Source of the DNA: Litorilinea aerophila
Lineage (GTDB): Bacteria; Chloroflexota; Anaerolineae; Caldilineales; Caldilineaceae
DNA: 64,000 nt
Assembly (NCBI GenBank): GCA_945897075.1
Contig: CAMDEX010000004.1
Span: 1-64,000, forward strand
Reading direction: 5' to 3'
In this document: piece by piece, positions 35,035 through 43,919 of the stretch
Layout of the letters: each line of letters begins with the position of its first letter
How positions within the stretch are numbered: position 1 is the first letter of the stretch
Program-made: the position numbers and the translations under genes
The notes under the pieces: generated by a model
The model's database searches: none
Told to the model about the DNA's origin: nothing
Seen by the model: only the letters and a program-made list of their open reading frames with translations

Positions 35035-35838
35035 ATGACGCAGATTCACAGCGGCTTTGTGGATGTCAATCAGACTCGTCTCTATTATGAGATGGCCGGT
35101 TCTGGCGAGGTCGTCGTTTTGATACACGGCTTTACGCTGGACACCCGCATGTGGGAGGATCAATTCCTACCCCTGGCCCAACACTTTCGGGTCATCCGCT
35201 ATGATCTGCGGGGTTTTGGCAAGTCGGCCCTGCCCACAGACGAAGCCTATTCCCATGTGGATGATCTGAACGCTCTGCTCGACCGGCTGAATATCCCCCA
35301 GGCCCATCTGGTCGGGCTTTCCAAAGGCGGGGCAGTGGCTTTGGACTACGCGCTCACCTATCCTTCCCGCGTGGGACGGCTGGCGTTGATTGATACGGTG
35401 CTGGGTGGCTTTGCCTGGTCGAGTCAGTCCAATGCAGAGAATGGAGTGGTCTGGCAAGAGGCTGCACGGGGGGGAATCCCTGCGGCCAAAGCGGTCTGGC
35501 TGGCCCACCCGCTCTTTGCGCCCGCACACCGCCAGCCGTCGGTCTCGGCCCGTCTGGCCCAGATTGTGGGGGAGTATTCGGGCTGGCACTTTGTCAACCC
35601 CAACCCGGAGCGCCATCTGCAGCCGCCCGCCGCGGCGCGCCTGGGAGAATTGGGTATGCCTGTGCTGGCGCTGGTGGGCGAAGAAGATAGGGCGGACTTT
35701 CGACAGATCACCGATCTGATCGGCCAGCAGGTCCCCCAGTCGCGTGTAATTGTGGTTGCGGGGGTGGGGCATATGTCCAATATGGAAGCACCGACGGAAG
35801 TGAACCAGCCATTGCTGGCCTTTCTGACTGCATTGTGA
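35035..35838 (+). CDS. Alpha/beta hydrolase
   Basis: 267 residues. Classical fold: oxyanion segment [12 protein letters not shown], nucleophile elbow GLSKGG (Ser96), a later acid in GEEDRAD, and the catalytic His in [11 protein letters not shown]. Similar to 3-oxoadipate enol-lactonase and carboxylesterase types. The substrate is unknown. It lies 31 bases after the aldolase and 33 before the dehydrogenase on the same strand, so it is probably co-transcribed with them. Confidence 0.8.
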   Translation: MTQIHSGFVDVNQTRLYYEMAGSGEVVVLIHGFTLDTRMWEDQFLPLAQHFRVIRYDLRGFGKSALPTDEAYSHVDDLNALLDRLNIPQAHLVGLSKGGAVALDYALTYPSRVGRLALIDTVLGGFAWSSQSNAENGVVWQEAARGGIPAAKAVWLAHPLFAPAHRQPSVSARLAQIVGEYSGWHFVNPNPERHLQPPAAARLGELGMPVLALVGEEDRADFRQITDLIGQQVPQSRVIVVAGVGHMSNMEAPTEVNQPLLAFLTAL

Positions 35839-35871
35839 AGAGGAGGGCACCGGTGGCAGTAGAGAAGGAGA

Positions 35872-36933
35872 GTGGACGCCGAAGTGCCGCCGACAGAACT
35901 GCTGGCGCTGGTGACAGATGTTTTCCTGCGCTGTGGGATGAGCGCCGCCGACGCATCCCTGTTGGCCGACACACTGGTAGACGCTGACCTGAGCGGTATC
36001 CACTCGCACGGGGTGCTGCGTGTACCCGAATACATCAAAAAGTTGACGACCGGCGGTGTCAATCCTGTCGGACGACCGTCGCTTGTGCGCGATGTGGGTG
36101 CGTGTATGGTGGTGGACGGCGGCAACAGTATGGGGCAGATCGGCATGGACTTTGCCACCAAACGGGTGATCGAGCGGGCCGCTCTCCACGGCATCGCGGC
36201 GGCGGGCATCCGGGGCAGCAACCACAGCGGCGCGATGGCCTACTATGCGCGCCAATCCGTGGCCCATGGGATGATCGGGATTGCCACCACCAACGCCCTG
36301 CCCACAATGGCCCCCTGGGGCGGCGCAGAACGCATCCTCGGCATCAACCCGCTGGGCGTCGCCATCCCCGCGGGCGAGGAGCGACCGATTGTCTACGACG
36401 CGGCCTTCAGCGGATCGTCGCACGGCAAAATCCGCATCTACCAGCAGAAGGGGTGGCCGCTGCCCGACGGCTGGGCGCTGGACCGGGAGGGCCGCCCCAC
36501 CAGCGACCCGGCGGCGGCGTTGGACGGGCTGCTTATGCCCATCGGCGGCTTCAAAGGCACAGCGTTGGCGCTGATTATGGGCGTGCTTTCGTCGCTACTC
36601 TCCGGCGCAGCCTACGGCACGGAGCTGGGCGATATGCAGAGCGGCCCGCGTGCCGGTCAGGACGGCCATTTTGTCGCCGCCATCCGGGTGGAAGCCTTCG
36701 AGGATCTGGCCCGTTTCCAAAGCCGGGTGGACGCGGCCATCCACCAGATCCACGACTGTCGCCCTGCTGCGGGCGTCGAGCGCATCTACGCGCCCGGCGA
36801 GTTGGAGTTTCTGCGCCAGGCGGAGTACCGGGCGCTGGGGATTCCGCTCAATGAGGTGACGCTGGCCGATTTGCGCCGGGCCGCGCAAAGCATAGGCTGC
36901 GCTGTGACTGCTTATGCTTGGCTGGCCGGATAG
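35872..36933 (+). CDS. Ldh2/malate-lactate dehydrogenase family oxidoreductase
   Basis: 353 residues from GTG 35872 (AAGGAG five bases upstream). Signature sequences: SGIHSHGVLRVPEY, GIRGSNHSGAMAYYA and TNALPTMAPWGG, with the conserved catalytic His48-like and NAD-binding region of the malate/L-sulfolactate/ureidoglycolate dehydrogenase family. It oxidises a 2-hydroxyacid with NAD(P). Given the neighbours, a sugar-acid derived substrate is likely but unproven. Confidence 0.82.
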   Translation: MDAEVPPTELLALVTDVFLRCGMSAADASLLADTLVDADLSGIHSHGVLRVPEYIKKLTTGGVNPVGRPSLVRDVGACMVVDGGNSMGQIGMDFATKRVIERAALHGIAAAGIRGSNHSGAMAYYARQSVAHGMIGIATTNALPTMAPWGGAERILGINPLGVAIPAGEERPIVYDAAFSGSSHGKIRIYQQKGWPLPDGWALDREGRPTSDPAAALDGLLMPIGGFKGTALALIMGVLSSLLSGAAYGTELGDMQSGPRAGQDGHFVAAIRVEAFEDLARFQSRVDAAIHQIHDCRPAAGVERIYAPGELEFLRQAEYRALGIPLNEVTLADLRRAAQSIGCAVTAYAWLAG

Positions 36934-37039
36934 ACTGATAATGGGTATTGGATGTTCCATAGACCGCAGCCGGGGTCTCCCAAGCAATTTTTTTGAACCG
37001 ACAAACTATTGCGTAGGCCGGACTGTTTGGTGCGACGAA

Positions 37040-37061
37040 ATACCCAATACCCAATACCCAA
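37040..37061. repeat. Short period-7 array before the deacetylase gene
   Basis: AATACCC repeated three times; a complementary GGGTATTGG lies at 36942-36950, so the gap 36934-37077 can fold. A partial copy of the GTAGG(T/C)CGGACTG hairpin arm is at about 37013. Confidence 0.75.
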
Positions 37062-37077
37062 AACGGAGTACAAACCA

Positions 37078-37986
37078 ATGATCCCCAATCCTCTCCTTGC
37101 CGCCCTCGGCTACGATTCTTCCGCCCGGCTGGTCATCTTCCACGCCGACGACGTGGGGATGTGTCACGGCAGCAACCGTGCCTTTTTGGAATGTCAGGCG
37201 GTCGGCCTGCTCAAAACCGGTTCGGTGATGATGCCCTGCCCCTGGTCGCCGGAGATGGTGCAGAGCGCGGCGGCCAATCCCGCCATCGATCTGGGCGTCC
37301 ATCTGACCCTGACCAGCGAATGGCCGCAATACCGCTGGGGGCCAATCAGCACGCGCCAGGTCAACAGCGGGCTGCTGGACGGCACAGGCCACTTCTGGCC
37401 GAGCGTGGCCGAGGTGGCGGCCCATCTCAACCAGACGGCAGCGGTGGGCGAGATGGAAGCGCAGATCGACCGGGCGCTGGCCGCGGGGGTGGACGTGACC
37501 CATCTGGACACCCACATGGGGTCAGCGACGATTCCGGGTCTGCTGGAAGAGTATTTGCGTCTGGGCTTTGCGTATCGCCTGCCTCTGCTCTTCTTCCGCC
37601 AGCTGGACGATGTGATGCGACAGATGGGCTATCGTCCCGCGGATGAGGCGGCCCACGCCCGGCAGGTCGGGGCGATTGAGGAGCAGGGGATGCCGCTCGT
37701 TGATTGGTTTCGCATCACCCCTGGCTACGATGGCGGCGACGGTCAAGGGGATCGGGCCGATCTCTACGAGTCAATTCTGCGGGGTTTGCAGCCCGGCGTC
37801 ACTTATTTCAGCCTGCATCCCAACGCGCCAGGCGACATTGAGGTGATCGATCCGGTCAACAACCGTTGGCGGATTCACGAATACAACTACTTCCGTTCGG
37901 ACCGTCTGGCTGAGTTTCTGGCGCAAGAGGGGATTGTGCCGATTGGCTACCGGGAAATTCGGGCGGTGATGCGAAAAAAGATGTGA
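37078..37986 (+). CDS. YdjC/ChbG-family carbohydrate deacetylase
   Basis: 302 residues from ATG 37078 (GGAG upstream). VIFHADDVGMCHGSNRAF gives the metal-binding Asp pair, THLDTHMG the His ligands, and SLHPNAPGD the late His. ChbG deacetylates chitooligosaccharides. Here any N-acetylated sugar is possible, which would suit the sialic-acid-lyase-like gene nearby. Length matches the family. Confidence 0.82.
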   Translation: MIPNPLLAALGYDSSARLVIFHADDVGMCHGSNRAFLECQAVGLLKTGSVMMPCPWSPEMVQSAAANPAIDLGVHLTLTSEWPQYRWGPISTRQVNSGLLDGTGHFWPSVAEVAAHLNQTAAVGEMEAQIDRALAAGVDVTHLDTHMGSATIPGLLEEYLRLGFAYRLPLLFFRQLDDVMRQMGYRPADEAAHARQVGAIEEQGMPLVDWFRITPGYDGGDGQGDRADLYESILRGLQPGVTYFSLHPNAPGDIEVIDPVNNRWRIHEYNYFRSDRLAEFLAQEGIVPIGYREIRAVMRKKM

Positions 37987-38069
37987 AGGCTGCCGGTTGA
38001 TTCTGTGGGAAATGTGGCGTAGAATGTGGGCAGGACGAGAATTGCTCTGGATGAAAGGGTGGCAATCGG

Positions 38070-38417
38070 ATGACTCTCGACGATCTGCTGTTTGATATTC
38101 ATGTGCTGGAATACGAATTACAATCCTTTGAGCGCCGCTTCGGGGTACTTTCGGAGATGTTTTACGAGGTCTGGTCTCAAGGCGAGGAACCGGCTGATAG
38201 CAGTTGGGTCCTCCCCTGGGCGGCTTGGGCAGGTGCCTATGAGTCCTGGCGTGACTATCGGTCGGAGTATATGCAGGCTACGACTCCCAACCCCATCCCC
38301 ACATCCCTGAACTGTCCAGTACCCATCCGCACCACAAACACATCCCGCCCGACATCAAACACAACCGCATTCCCGCGCCCGGTCTCTCCTTCAACACGCC
38401 CAATCTGCCTTTTCTGA
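38070..38417 (+). pseudogene. Fusion remnant of a TumE-type antitoxin/toxin pair
   Basis: Residues 1-70 (TLDDLLFDIHVLEYELQSFE ... WAAWAGAYESW) match the antitoxin-like gene at 39158. From 38279 on the DNA instead matches the 3' end of the toxin gene at 39681, joined in the wrong frame, so the C-terminal 45 residues are a frame-shifted reading of toxin DNA. The middle of the module is missing. The 5' sequence before the ATG is also shared by the two loci. Confidence 0.75.
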
Positions 38418-38465
38418 TCCGTGAGATCGAAACTCTTCCTTTGCAACACCCGCCAACCCATTGAA
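38279..38465 (+). repeat. 187-bp direct repeat, copy 1
   Basis: Nearly identical (one visible difference) to 39681-39867, the 3' end of the TumE-like toxin gene. The distance between copies is about 1.4 kb and the DinB-like gene lies between them. Confidence 0.9.
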
Positions 38466-38576
38466 CGTGCGCGTATTGGGTTTTCCCGACACTGGTAGCT
38501 CTCGTAGATGACGCTTTCCGAGGAAGAACCCAACCTACAGCCACTGCCCCAACTTCATTCTTAGCGAGAAGAACAG

Positions 38577-39080
38577 ATGAACATCCGCGACATCACAGCC
38601 CTCTATGACTACCACTACTGGGCGAACCAACGCATCCTGGCGGCCGCCGCGCAGATCAGCCAGGAGCAGTTTCTGGGTCAGGCGGGGCACAGTCTGGGCA
38701 GCCTGCGCTCTCTCCTGGCCCACTGTGTAGATGCAGAGTATGGCTGGCGCACCCTCTGGCAGACGGGAACTGTCGCCGGGTTTGAGACGGTGGCCGAAGA
38801 GCAATTCCCCACGCTGGATGCCCTGGCCCGACGCTGGGCGCAGGAAGAGACAGCTATGCGCGCCTATTTGACCGGCCTGACCGATGACGACCTGGGCGGT
38901 TATGTGCGTTACACAACCGACGAAGGGGCAAAGCGGGAACGGCTGCTCTGGCATTGCCTCTGGCATCTGGTGAATCACGGCACCCAGCATCGCAGCGAAG
39001 TCGCCGCTATACTGACCGGTTATGGGCACTCGCCAGGCGATTTAGACTTTACGGTATTCTTGAACGAATGCCCTCGCTGA
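38577..39080 (+). CDS. DinB-family metal-dependent protein
   Basis: 167 residues. A four-helix DinB fold: DYHYWANQRILAAAAQI at the start, LLAHCVDAEYGW with the first His, and HLVNHGTQHRSEVAAIL with the HxxxH metal site at the end. Family members include thiol-S-transferases and hydrolases; the function here is unknown. It lies between two copies of the TumE-type locus. Confidence 0.8.
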   Translation: MNIRDITALYDYHYWANQRILAAAAQISQEQFLGQAGHSLGSLRSLLAHCVDAEYGWRTLWQTGTVAGFETVAEEQFPTLDALARRWAQEETAMRAYLTGLTDDDLGGYVRYTTDEGAKRERLLWHCLWHLVNHGTQHRSEVAAILTGYGHSPGDLDFTVFLNECPR

Positions 39081-39157
39081 TACGAGTTGATTTCAATCGA
39101 AAGATAACATAGAATGGGGCAGGATGAGGCTCTTGTGGGCTGAAAGGTGGCAAGACA

Positions 39158-39454
39158 ATGACTCTCGATGATCTGCTGTTTGATATTCATGTACTGGAAG
39201 AGATGCTGCATTCCTATGAACGGAAGTTCAATATGCTTTCCTGTATCTTTTACGAAGCGTATTCGGAAGGGGAGGAACCTACCAATTCAGATTGGGTACA
39301 AGACTGGACCGCTTGGGGGGGCGCGTACAAAGTATGGCTACGACGACAGCAACAATTCCGCGGAATTGTGGAGTCCCTACGCTCTGAAAGTCAGTCATTG
39401 TCCCAAGTAATTGAAAAGACAGCCCGCCGTGAATCCGTTCCAGTCCCTGCATGA
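39158..39454 (+). CDS. Putative antitoxin of the second TumE-type pair
   Basis: 98 residues, helical and charged: TLDDLLFDIHVLEEMLHSYE then WVQDWTAWGGAYKVWLRRQQ. The size, position and Trp-rich middle resemble the antitoxin-like protein at 2357. It overlaps the following toxin-like gene by about 44 bases, as in the first pair (50 bases). Confidence 0.6.
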   Translation: MTLDDLLFDIHVLEEMLHSYERKFNMLSCIFYEAYSEGEEPTNSDWVQDWTAWGGAYKVWLRRQQQFRGIVESLRSESQSLSQVIEKTARRESVPVPA

Positions 39455-39866
39455 GTACGAATGGTTCATCTATACCCTGGCCGATGGTTTTCCTTCCATC
39501 CGACACTCCACGCTTACTATCGTTCGTATAAGCCGGGGTATGGCTGAACTTCGAGGGGATGTGGACTTTTCCGCAGGTATGCGGCTAAGAGTCTACGAAC
39601 TACTGACATGGGATGGTGGAACACTTCTGATCGATTCATACAGTTATGATGTCTTTCAGGTTGACCTGCAAATGTACTGGTACGACTCCCAACCCCATCC
39701 CCACATCCCTGAACTGTCCAGTACCCACCCGCACCACAAACACATCCCGCCCGACATCAAACACAACCGCATTCCCGCGCCCGGTCTCTCCTTCAACACG
39801 CCCAATCTGCCTTTTCTGATCCGTGAGATCGAAACTCTTCCTTTGCAACACCCGCCAACCCATTGA
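39411..39866 (+). CDS. TumE-family (DUF6516) toxin-like protein
   Basis: 151 residues from TTG 39411, or 145 from GTG 39429. Beta-rich N-terminus (RVYELLTWDGGTLLIDSYSY), then [20 protein letters not shown] and a helical end ([14 protein letters not shown]), matching the family signature of the first pair, with a His/Pro-rich core. Its last 187 bases are duplicated at 38279. Confidence 0.68.
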   Translation: MKRQPAVNPFQSLHEYEWFIYTLADGFPSIRHSTLTIVRISRGMAELRGDVDFSAGMRLRVYELLTWDGGTLLIDSYSYDVFQVDLQMYWYDSQPHPHIPELSSTHPHHKHIPPDIKHNRIPAPGLSFNTPNLPFLIREIETLPLQHPPTH

Positions 39867-39867
39867 A
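39681..39867 (+). repeat. 187-bp direct repeat, copy 2
   Basis: The toxin-gene 3' end; see 38279-38465. Confidence 0.9.
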
Positions 39868-39875
39868 AGTACGCG

Positions 39876-40781
39876 ATGCTCACCTCTGCTGGCAAGATGC
39901 ACGCCGACGAAGTAATGACCGACCCATCTCTTGTGTACCGGTTGCTCTCCGCACAATTTCCCGATTGGGCTGACCTGTCCATCGCGCCGGTTGCCTCCGC
40001 CGGCACAGACAACGCGCTCTACCGGCTGGGCGAGGAGATGGCTGTGCGCCTGCCGCGCATCCACTGGGCTGTGGGGCAGGTGGAAAAGGAGATGCGCTGG
40101 CTGCCACGGCTCGCCCCCCATCTGCCGCTTGCCATCCCAGAACCGCTGGCGATGGGCGAAGCGGGCCACGGCTACCCCTGGCGTTGGGGGGTCTACCGCT
40201 GGCTGGCGGGCGAAAACGCCACCCCTGAACACATCACCGATCCCCGGCAGGCTGCGTTCGATTTGGCCGAATTTGTGGTCGCTTTACAGAAGGTTGACGC
40301 CACGCAAGGGTCGCGCCCTGGTGCTCTCAAATCCAGCCGGGGTGTCCCGCTGGCCGAGCGGGATGGGGCAGTGCGCGCCGCGATTGTCTCCCTGGCCGGT
40401 GAGTGGGACAGCGACACGCTGACCGCAGCCTGGGAAAGTGCCCTGTACACGCCAGTTTGGGCTGGCGCGCCCGTCTGGCTGCACGGTGACCTGCAAGCGG
40501 GCAATCTGCTGGCCCGCAACGGGCGGCTGGCCGCGGTGATTGACTTTGGCTGTCTGGGTGTGGGCGATCCGGCCTGCGATGTGATGGCGGCCTGGCTCTA
40601 TCTCTGCGCCGACACCCGACAGATATTCCGGGATGCGCTGCAAGTGGACGACGATACCTGGGCACGGGGCAAGGGCTGGGCGCTTTCGATGGGGCTGATG
40701 GCCCTGCCCTACTATCGAACGACAAATCCGGTGCTGACCGCCATTGGCCGGCGCGCGATTGAGGAAGTGTTAGCAGATTGA
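39876..40781 (+). CDS. APH-family phosphotransferase
   Basis: 301 residues (a second ATG seven codons in is possible). Kinase-like fold: VASAGTDNALYRLGEEMAVRL, catalytic loop WLHGDLQAGNLL and the metal site AVIDFGCLGVGDPACD. These are the Brenner and DFG-equivalent motifs of aminoglycoside/hydroxyurea phosphotransferases. Resistance cannot be inferred; many such genes phosphorylate sugars or other small molecules. Confidence 0.82.
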   Translation: MLTSAGKMHADEVMTDPSLVYRLLSAQFPDWADLSIAPVASAGTDNALYRLGEEMAVRLPRIHWAVGQVEKEMRWLPRLAPHLPLAIPEPLAMGEAGHGYPWRWGVYRWLAGENATPEHITDPRQAAFDLAEFVVALQKVDATQGSRPGALKSSRGVPLAERDGAVRAAIVSLAGEWDSDTLTAAWESALYTPVWAGAPVWLHGDLQAGNLLARNGRLAAVIDFGCLGVGDPACDVMAAWLYLCADTRQIFRDALQVDDDTWARGKGWALSMGLMALPYYRTTNPVLTAIGRRAIEEVLAD

Positions 40782-40795
40782 ATTGGAGGGTTGAC

Positions 40796-41212
40796 GTGAA
40801 ACGAAAAGAAAAACCTTCGGGCAGCGAAGCGGTTGTCGAGTTTCTGGCCAATACCCAGCACCCGCTCAAGCCGGGAATCGAGGAGTTACGCCGAATTATT
40901 CTCGAAGCAGGCGTGCCTCTCACCGAACAGATCAAATGGAATGCCCCCAGTTTTTGTGCTGAGGGCGACGATCGCATGACCTTCAAACTGAATTCCCCAG
41001 AGGCCGTTGAGATCGTCTTTCATCGCGGGGCAAAGGTCAAAGCACTGCCCGCCCAGAATCTAATCGAAGACCCCCACGGATTGCTCAAATGGGCAACGAC
41101 CGACCGAGCCGTTGCCTCCTTTACTGGTATGGATGACATACGGAGCAAGGAAAAACCATTGATTGAAATAGTCAATCAGTGGATATCTGCTGCGGCTGAT
41201 ACGCCGCAATGA
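40796..41212 (+). CDS. DUF1801 (YdhG-like) protein
   Basis: 138 residues from GTG 40796, which has GGAGGG five bases upstream. HPLKPGIEELRRIIL, then TEQIKWNAPSFCAEGDDRMTF and VEIVFHRGAKVK fit the DUF1801 fold. Function unknown. It is probably co-transcribed with the phosphotransferase 15 bases upstream. Confidence 0.75.
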   Translation: MKRKEKPSGSEAVVEFLANTQHPLKPGIEELRRIILEAGVPLTEQIKWNAPSFCAEGDDRMTFKLNSPEAVEIVFHRGAKVKALPAQNLIEDPHGLLKWATTDRAVASFTGMDDIRSKEKPLIEIVNQWISAAADTPQ

Positions 41213-41277
41213 GTTGTGCTGGCTGTTGCCGGTATAAGCAGCCAGCAACCTTTGACGTTCGCAGAGAGCAGATTGTC

Positions 41278-41361
41278 CACCCCCTCCCAACCTCCCCCAG
41301 ATTGGGGGAGGAGTCGTCACAATCCCCTCCCCAATCTGGGGAGGGTTAGGGTGGGGTGGCT
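41278..41361. repeat. Nested C/G-rich palindrome
   Basis: CCTCCCCCA-GAT-TGGGGGAGG (41291-41311) is followed by CCTCCCCAATCTGGGGAGGG; the two halves also pair with each other as an 84-base inverted repeat. It fills much of the gap 41213-41423; no gene is seen there. Confidence 0.8.
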
Positions 41362-41423
41362 GCGTAATTACCATCCAGCAGACAACCCACCGGCCACACC
41401 GGCTCACAACAGAAAGCAGACCC

Positions 41424-42233
41424 ATGACCGCAAAAATCTCCTTTATCAGCGCCAACTTCGTCGCCCGCCAGCTCGGCTACCAGATGACCGCAGGCTGGAT
41501 GCAGGGTGACAGCGCCACCAATGACTATTTTCGCCCGCTGGAATCCTTTGCCGAGCGCTTCGACGCAATGCTGAGCGAAGTCTCGGCGATGGGCTTCAGC
41601 GCCATTGACATCTGGCTGGCCCATCTGCACTGGAACTGGGCCAGTCCGCCACACATCGCCATCGCCCGCGACCTGCTGGCAAAGCACAATCTTACCGTCA
41701 CCAGTCTGGCCGGGGGCTTTGGCGCAACCGCCCAGGAATTCGAGGCTGCTTGCCAACTGGCCGTGGCGATGCAGACGACGATTCTGGGCGGCAACACCCC
41801 ACTGCTCTACGCGGATCGGGCGTCGGTGGTGGATATTCTGAAGACATACGGGGTGAAGCTCGCCATCGAAAATCACCCCGGCGAAAAGACCGCGGCCGAG
41901 ATGCTGGCAAAGATCGGCGACGGCGGCGACGGCACAATCGGCACAGCCGTGGACACGGGCTGGTGGGGCACCCACGGCTACGACGCGGCGCGGGCCATCC
42001 GCGAACTGGCCCCCCACGTCATGCACGTCCACCTGAAAGATGTGCTGGCCCCCGGTGGACACGTCACCTGCCGCTACGGGCAAGGCTGCGTGCCGATTGC
42101 GGGCTGTGTAGAGGCACTGGCGGAGATCTGCTACAGCGGCGACATCGGCGTGGAACACGAACCGGACGACTACGACCCGACAGCAGATTGCATCGAGAAT
42201 CTGCGTATGTTGCGTGGCTGGCTGGGCGGTTGA
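41424..42233 (+). CDS. Xylose-isomerase-like sugar phosphate isomerase/epimerase
   Basis: 269 residues. AP-endonuclease-2-type TIM barrel: metal ligands in LAIENHPG (Glu), AVDTGWWG (Asp), HVHLKD (His) and GVEHEPDD (Glu). It likely isomerises or epimerises a sugar or sugar acid. It belongs to the same functional group as the gene at 48635 but is not a close copy. Confidence 0.8.
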   Translation: MTAKISFISANFVARQLGYQMTAGWMQGDSATNDYFRPLESFAERFDAMLSEVSAMGFSAIDIWLAHLHWNWASPPHIAIARDLLAKHNLTVTSLAGGFGATAQEFEAACQLAVAMQTTILGGNTPLLYADRASVVDILKTYGVKLAIENHPGEKTAAEMLAKIGDGGDGTIGTAVDTGWWGTHGYDAARAIRELAPHVMHVHLKDVLAPGGHVTCRYGQGCVPIAGCVEALAEICYSGDIGVEHEPDDYDPTADCIENLRMLRGWLGG

Positions 42234-42276
42234 TCCGTCAACTACACTTACCACAAACCACCATACAGAGGCAGCC

Positions 42277-43593
42277 ATGCAAATCGCCATCCTCGCCCTG
42301 GGCAGCCAGGGCGACGTGCAACCCTACGTGGCTCTGGGCCGAGGGCTGCAAGAAGCCGGCCACAGTCTACGCCTGATCACCCACGAAAACTATGCGGGCT
42401 TTGTAACCAGCCACGGACTGGAGTTCTGGCCCGCGCGCGGCGATGCGCAGGCTGCGGTCAATGCGCCGGAACTGCGCGCCCTGGTAGAAAAGGGCAATTT
42501 CATCGCCCTGACCCGCCACACGGCCAAGCTGGCCGCAGAAGCCGCGCTCCAGTGGGGGGAAGACAGCCTCGCCGCCTGTGACGGCGTGGAGCTTCTGCTG
42601 GCAGGTATCGGCGGGCTGAATGTCGCCATCGCCCTGGCCGAAAAGCGTGGGATTCCCCTGCTGCAAGCCTACGTCCTGCCCTTCACGCCGACCAGCGCCT
42701 TCCCCGGCGTCCTCTTTCCCCCAACCATCGCCCGTCTGGGTGGTTTTGCCAACCGGATTTCCCACCATCTGGTGCGCCAGGTGATGTGGCAGGGCTTTCG
42801 CGCCGCGGATGGACGGATGCGCCGGGAGGTGTTGGGTCTGCCGCCTGCTCCCTTTGCGGGGCCATACAGGGCGCAGAGTTTGCGCGGGACTCCGGTTCTC
42901 TACGGCTTCAGTCCGTCGGTCATCCCCAAACCAGCGGATTGGGGCGTGGATGTACACGTCACCGGCTATTGGACGCTCGACCCCACACCGGATTGGATGC
43001 CGCCCCCCGCGTTGGTGGACTTTCTCGCCAGCGGTCCGCCGCCGGTCTATGTGGGTTTTGGCAGTATGGGCAACCGCAATCCAGAAGAGACGGCCGCGCT
43101 GGTTTTGCGGGCCATCAAACAGACAGGTCAGCGCGCTGTCTTACTCTCCGGCTGGGGTGGTCTGGCCGCCGGGGAGGTGGCGGAGAGCGTCTTTCTGGTG
43201 GATTCTGTGCCCCACGCCTGGCTCTTTCCGCGTATGGCCGCGGTCGTGCATCACGGCGGCGCGGGCACAACCGGGGCCGGGCTGACCGCGGGCGTGCCGT
43301 CCATTGTCATCCCCTTCTTTGGCGACCAGCCCTTTTGGGGCAAACGGGTGGCGGAATTGGGTGTGGGGCCAGCGCCGATCCCGCGCCAACAATTGTCGGT
43401 GGAGCGGCTGGCCCAGGCCATCCAACAGGCGGTGAGTGATCAGCCCATGCGCCAGGCCGCAGCCCGGCTGGGCGAGAAAATCCGGGCCGAAGATGGGGTT
43501 GCTGCCGCGCTTGCGCTGGTGGGGCAGATGGAGAAATCCGGGAGAAGCCGACTTGGGAGTGTTCAAAATGAGTTGGAGAGACGACACCTATGA
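42277..43593 (+). CDS. GT1-type glycosyltransferase (MGT/YjiC-like)
   Basis: 438 residues from ATG 42277. N-terminal ILALGSQGDVQPYVALGRGL and C-terminal VYVGFGSMGNRNPEET, then VVHHGGAGTTGAGLTAGVPS, the nucleotide-sugar binding signature of family 1 enzymes such as sterol or macrolide glycosyltransferases. Acceptor unknown. The last about 12 residues are encoded by DNA resembling an end of the MITE at 60761 (43558-43575). The stop overlaps the clpS start by four bases. Confidence 0.82.
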   Translation: MQIAILALGSQGDVQPYVALGRGLQEAGHSLRLITHENYAGFVTSHGLEFWPARGDAQAAVNAPELRALVEKGNFIALTRHTAKLAAEAALQWGEDSLAACDGVELLLAGIGGLNVAIALAEKRGIPLLQAYVLPFTPTSAFPGVLFPPTIARLGGFANRISHHLVRQVMWQGFRAADGRMRREVLGLPPAPFAGPYRAQSLRGTPVLYGFSPSVIPKPADWGVDVHVTGYWTLDPTPDWMPPPALVDFLASGPPPVYVGFGSMGNRNPEETAALVLRAIKQTGQRAVLLSGWGGLAAGEVAESVFLVDSVPHAWLFPRMAAVVHHGGAGTTGAGLTAGVPSIVIPFFGDQPFWGKRVAELGVGPAPIPRQQLSVERLAQAIQQAVSDQPMRQAAARLGEKIRAEDGVAAALALVGQMEKSGRSRLGSVQNELERRHL

Positions 43594-43913
43594 CCGACCC
43601 AATCCTCCAAACCGACATCGAAACCATCCAGCGCCTGGACGTCGGCATCTTCGCCACGGACGAGGGCAAGTGGCTGGTGTTGATCCACAACGACAACGTG
43701 ACGACTTTCGAGTTCGTCATTGACATCCTGCAGCGCATCTTCCGCCTGTCCAAAGAGATCGCCGAGCATATCGCCCAGGAGACCCATACGCGGGGGGTGG
43801 CCCCGGTTGTCGCCCGCCCGAAGGCCGAGGCTGAGCGTTTGGTGGGCTTGGCCCACGCCGCGGCGCGGGCCAACGGTTTTCCCCTGGCCTTTACCATCGA
43901 ACCGAAGGAGTGA
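43590..43913 (+). CDS. clpS: ClpS-like adaptor of the Clp protease
   Basis: 107 residues. VLIHNDNVTTFEFVIDIL contains the N-degron binding segment, and HTRGVAPVVARPKAEAERLV the later helix of ClpS. In known systems ClpS hands N-degron substrates to ClpA/ClpC. No clp protease gene is nearby; it is coupled to a glycosyltransferase through an ATGA overlap and followed by a molybdopterin-domain gene. Confidence 0.8.
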   Translation: MTDPILQTDIETIQRLDVGIFATDEGKWLVLIHNDNVTTFEFVIDILQRIFRLSKEIAEHIAQETHTRGVAPVVARPKAEAERLVGLAHAAARANGFPLAFTIEPKE

Positions 43914-43919
43914 GCCGCT

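Noticed and set aside
36934-37077. Possible small RNA in the gap before the deacetylase
   Set aside because: The foldable sequence is accounted for by the heptamer array and a hairpin-arm fragment; no promoter or terminator pair was seen.
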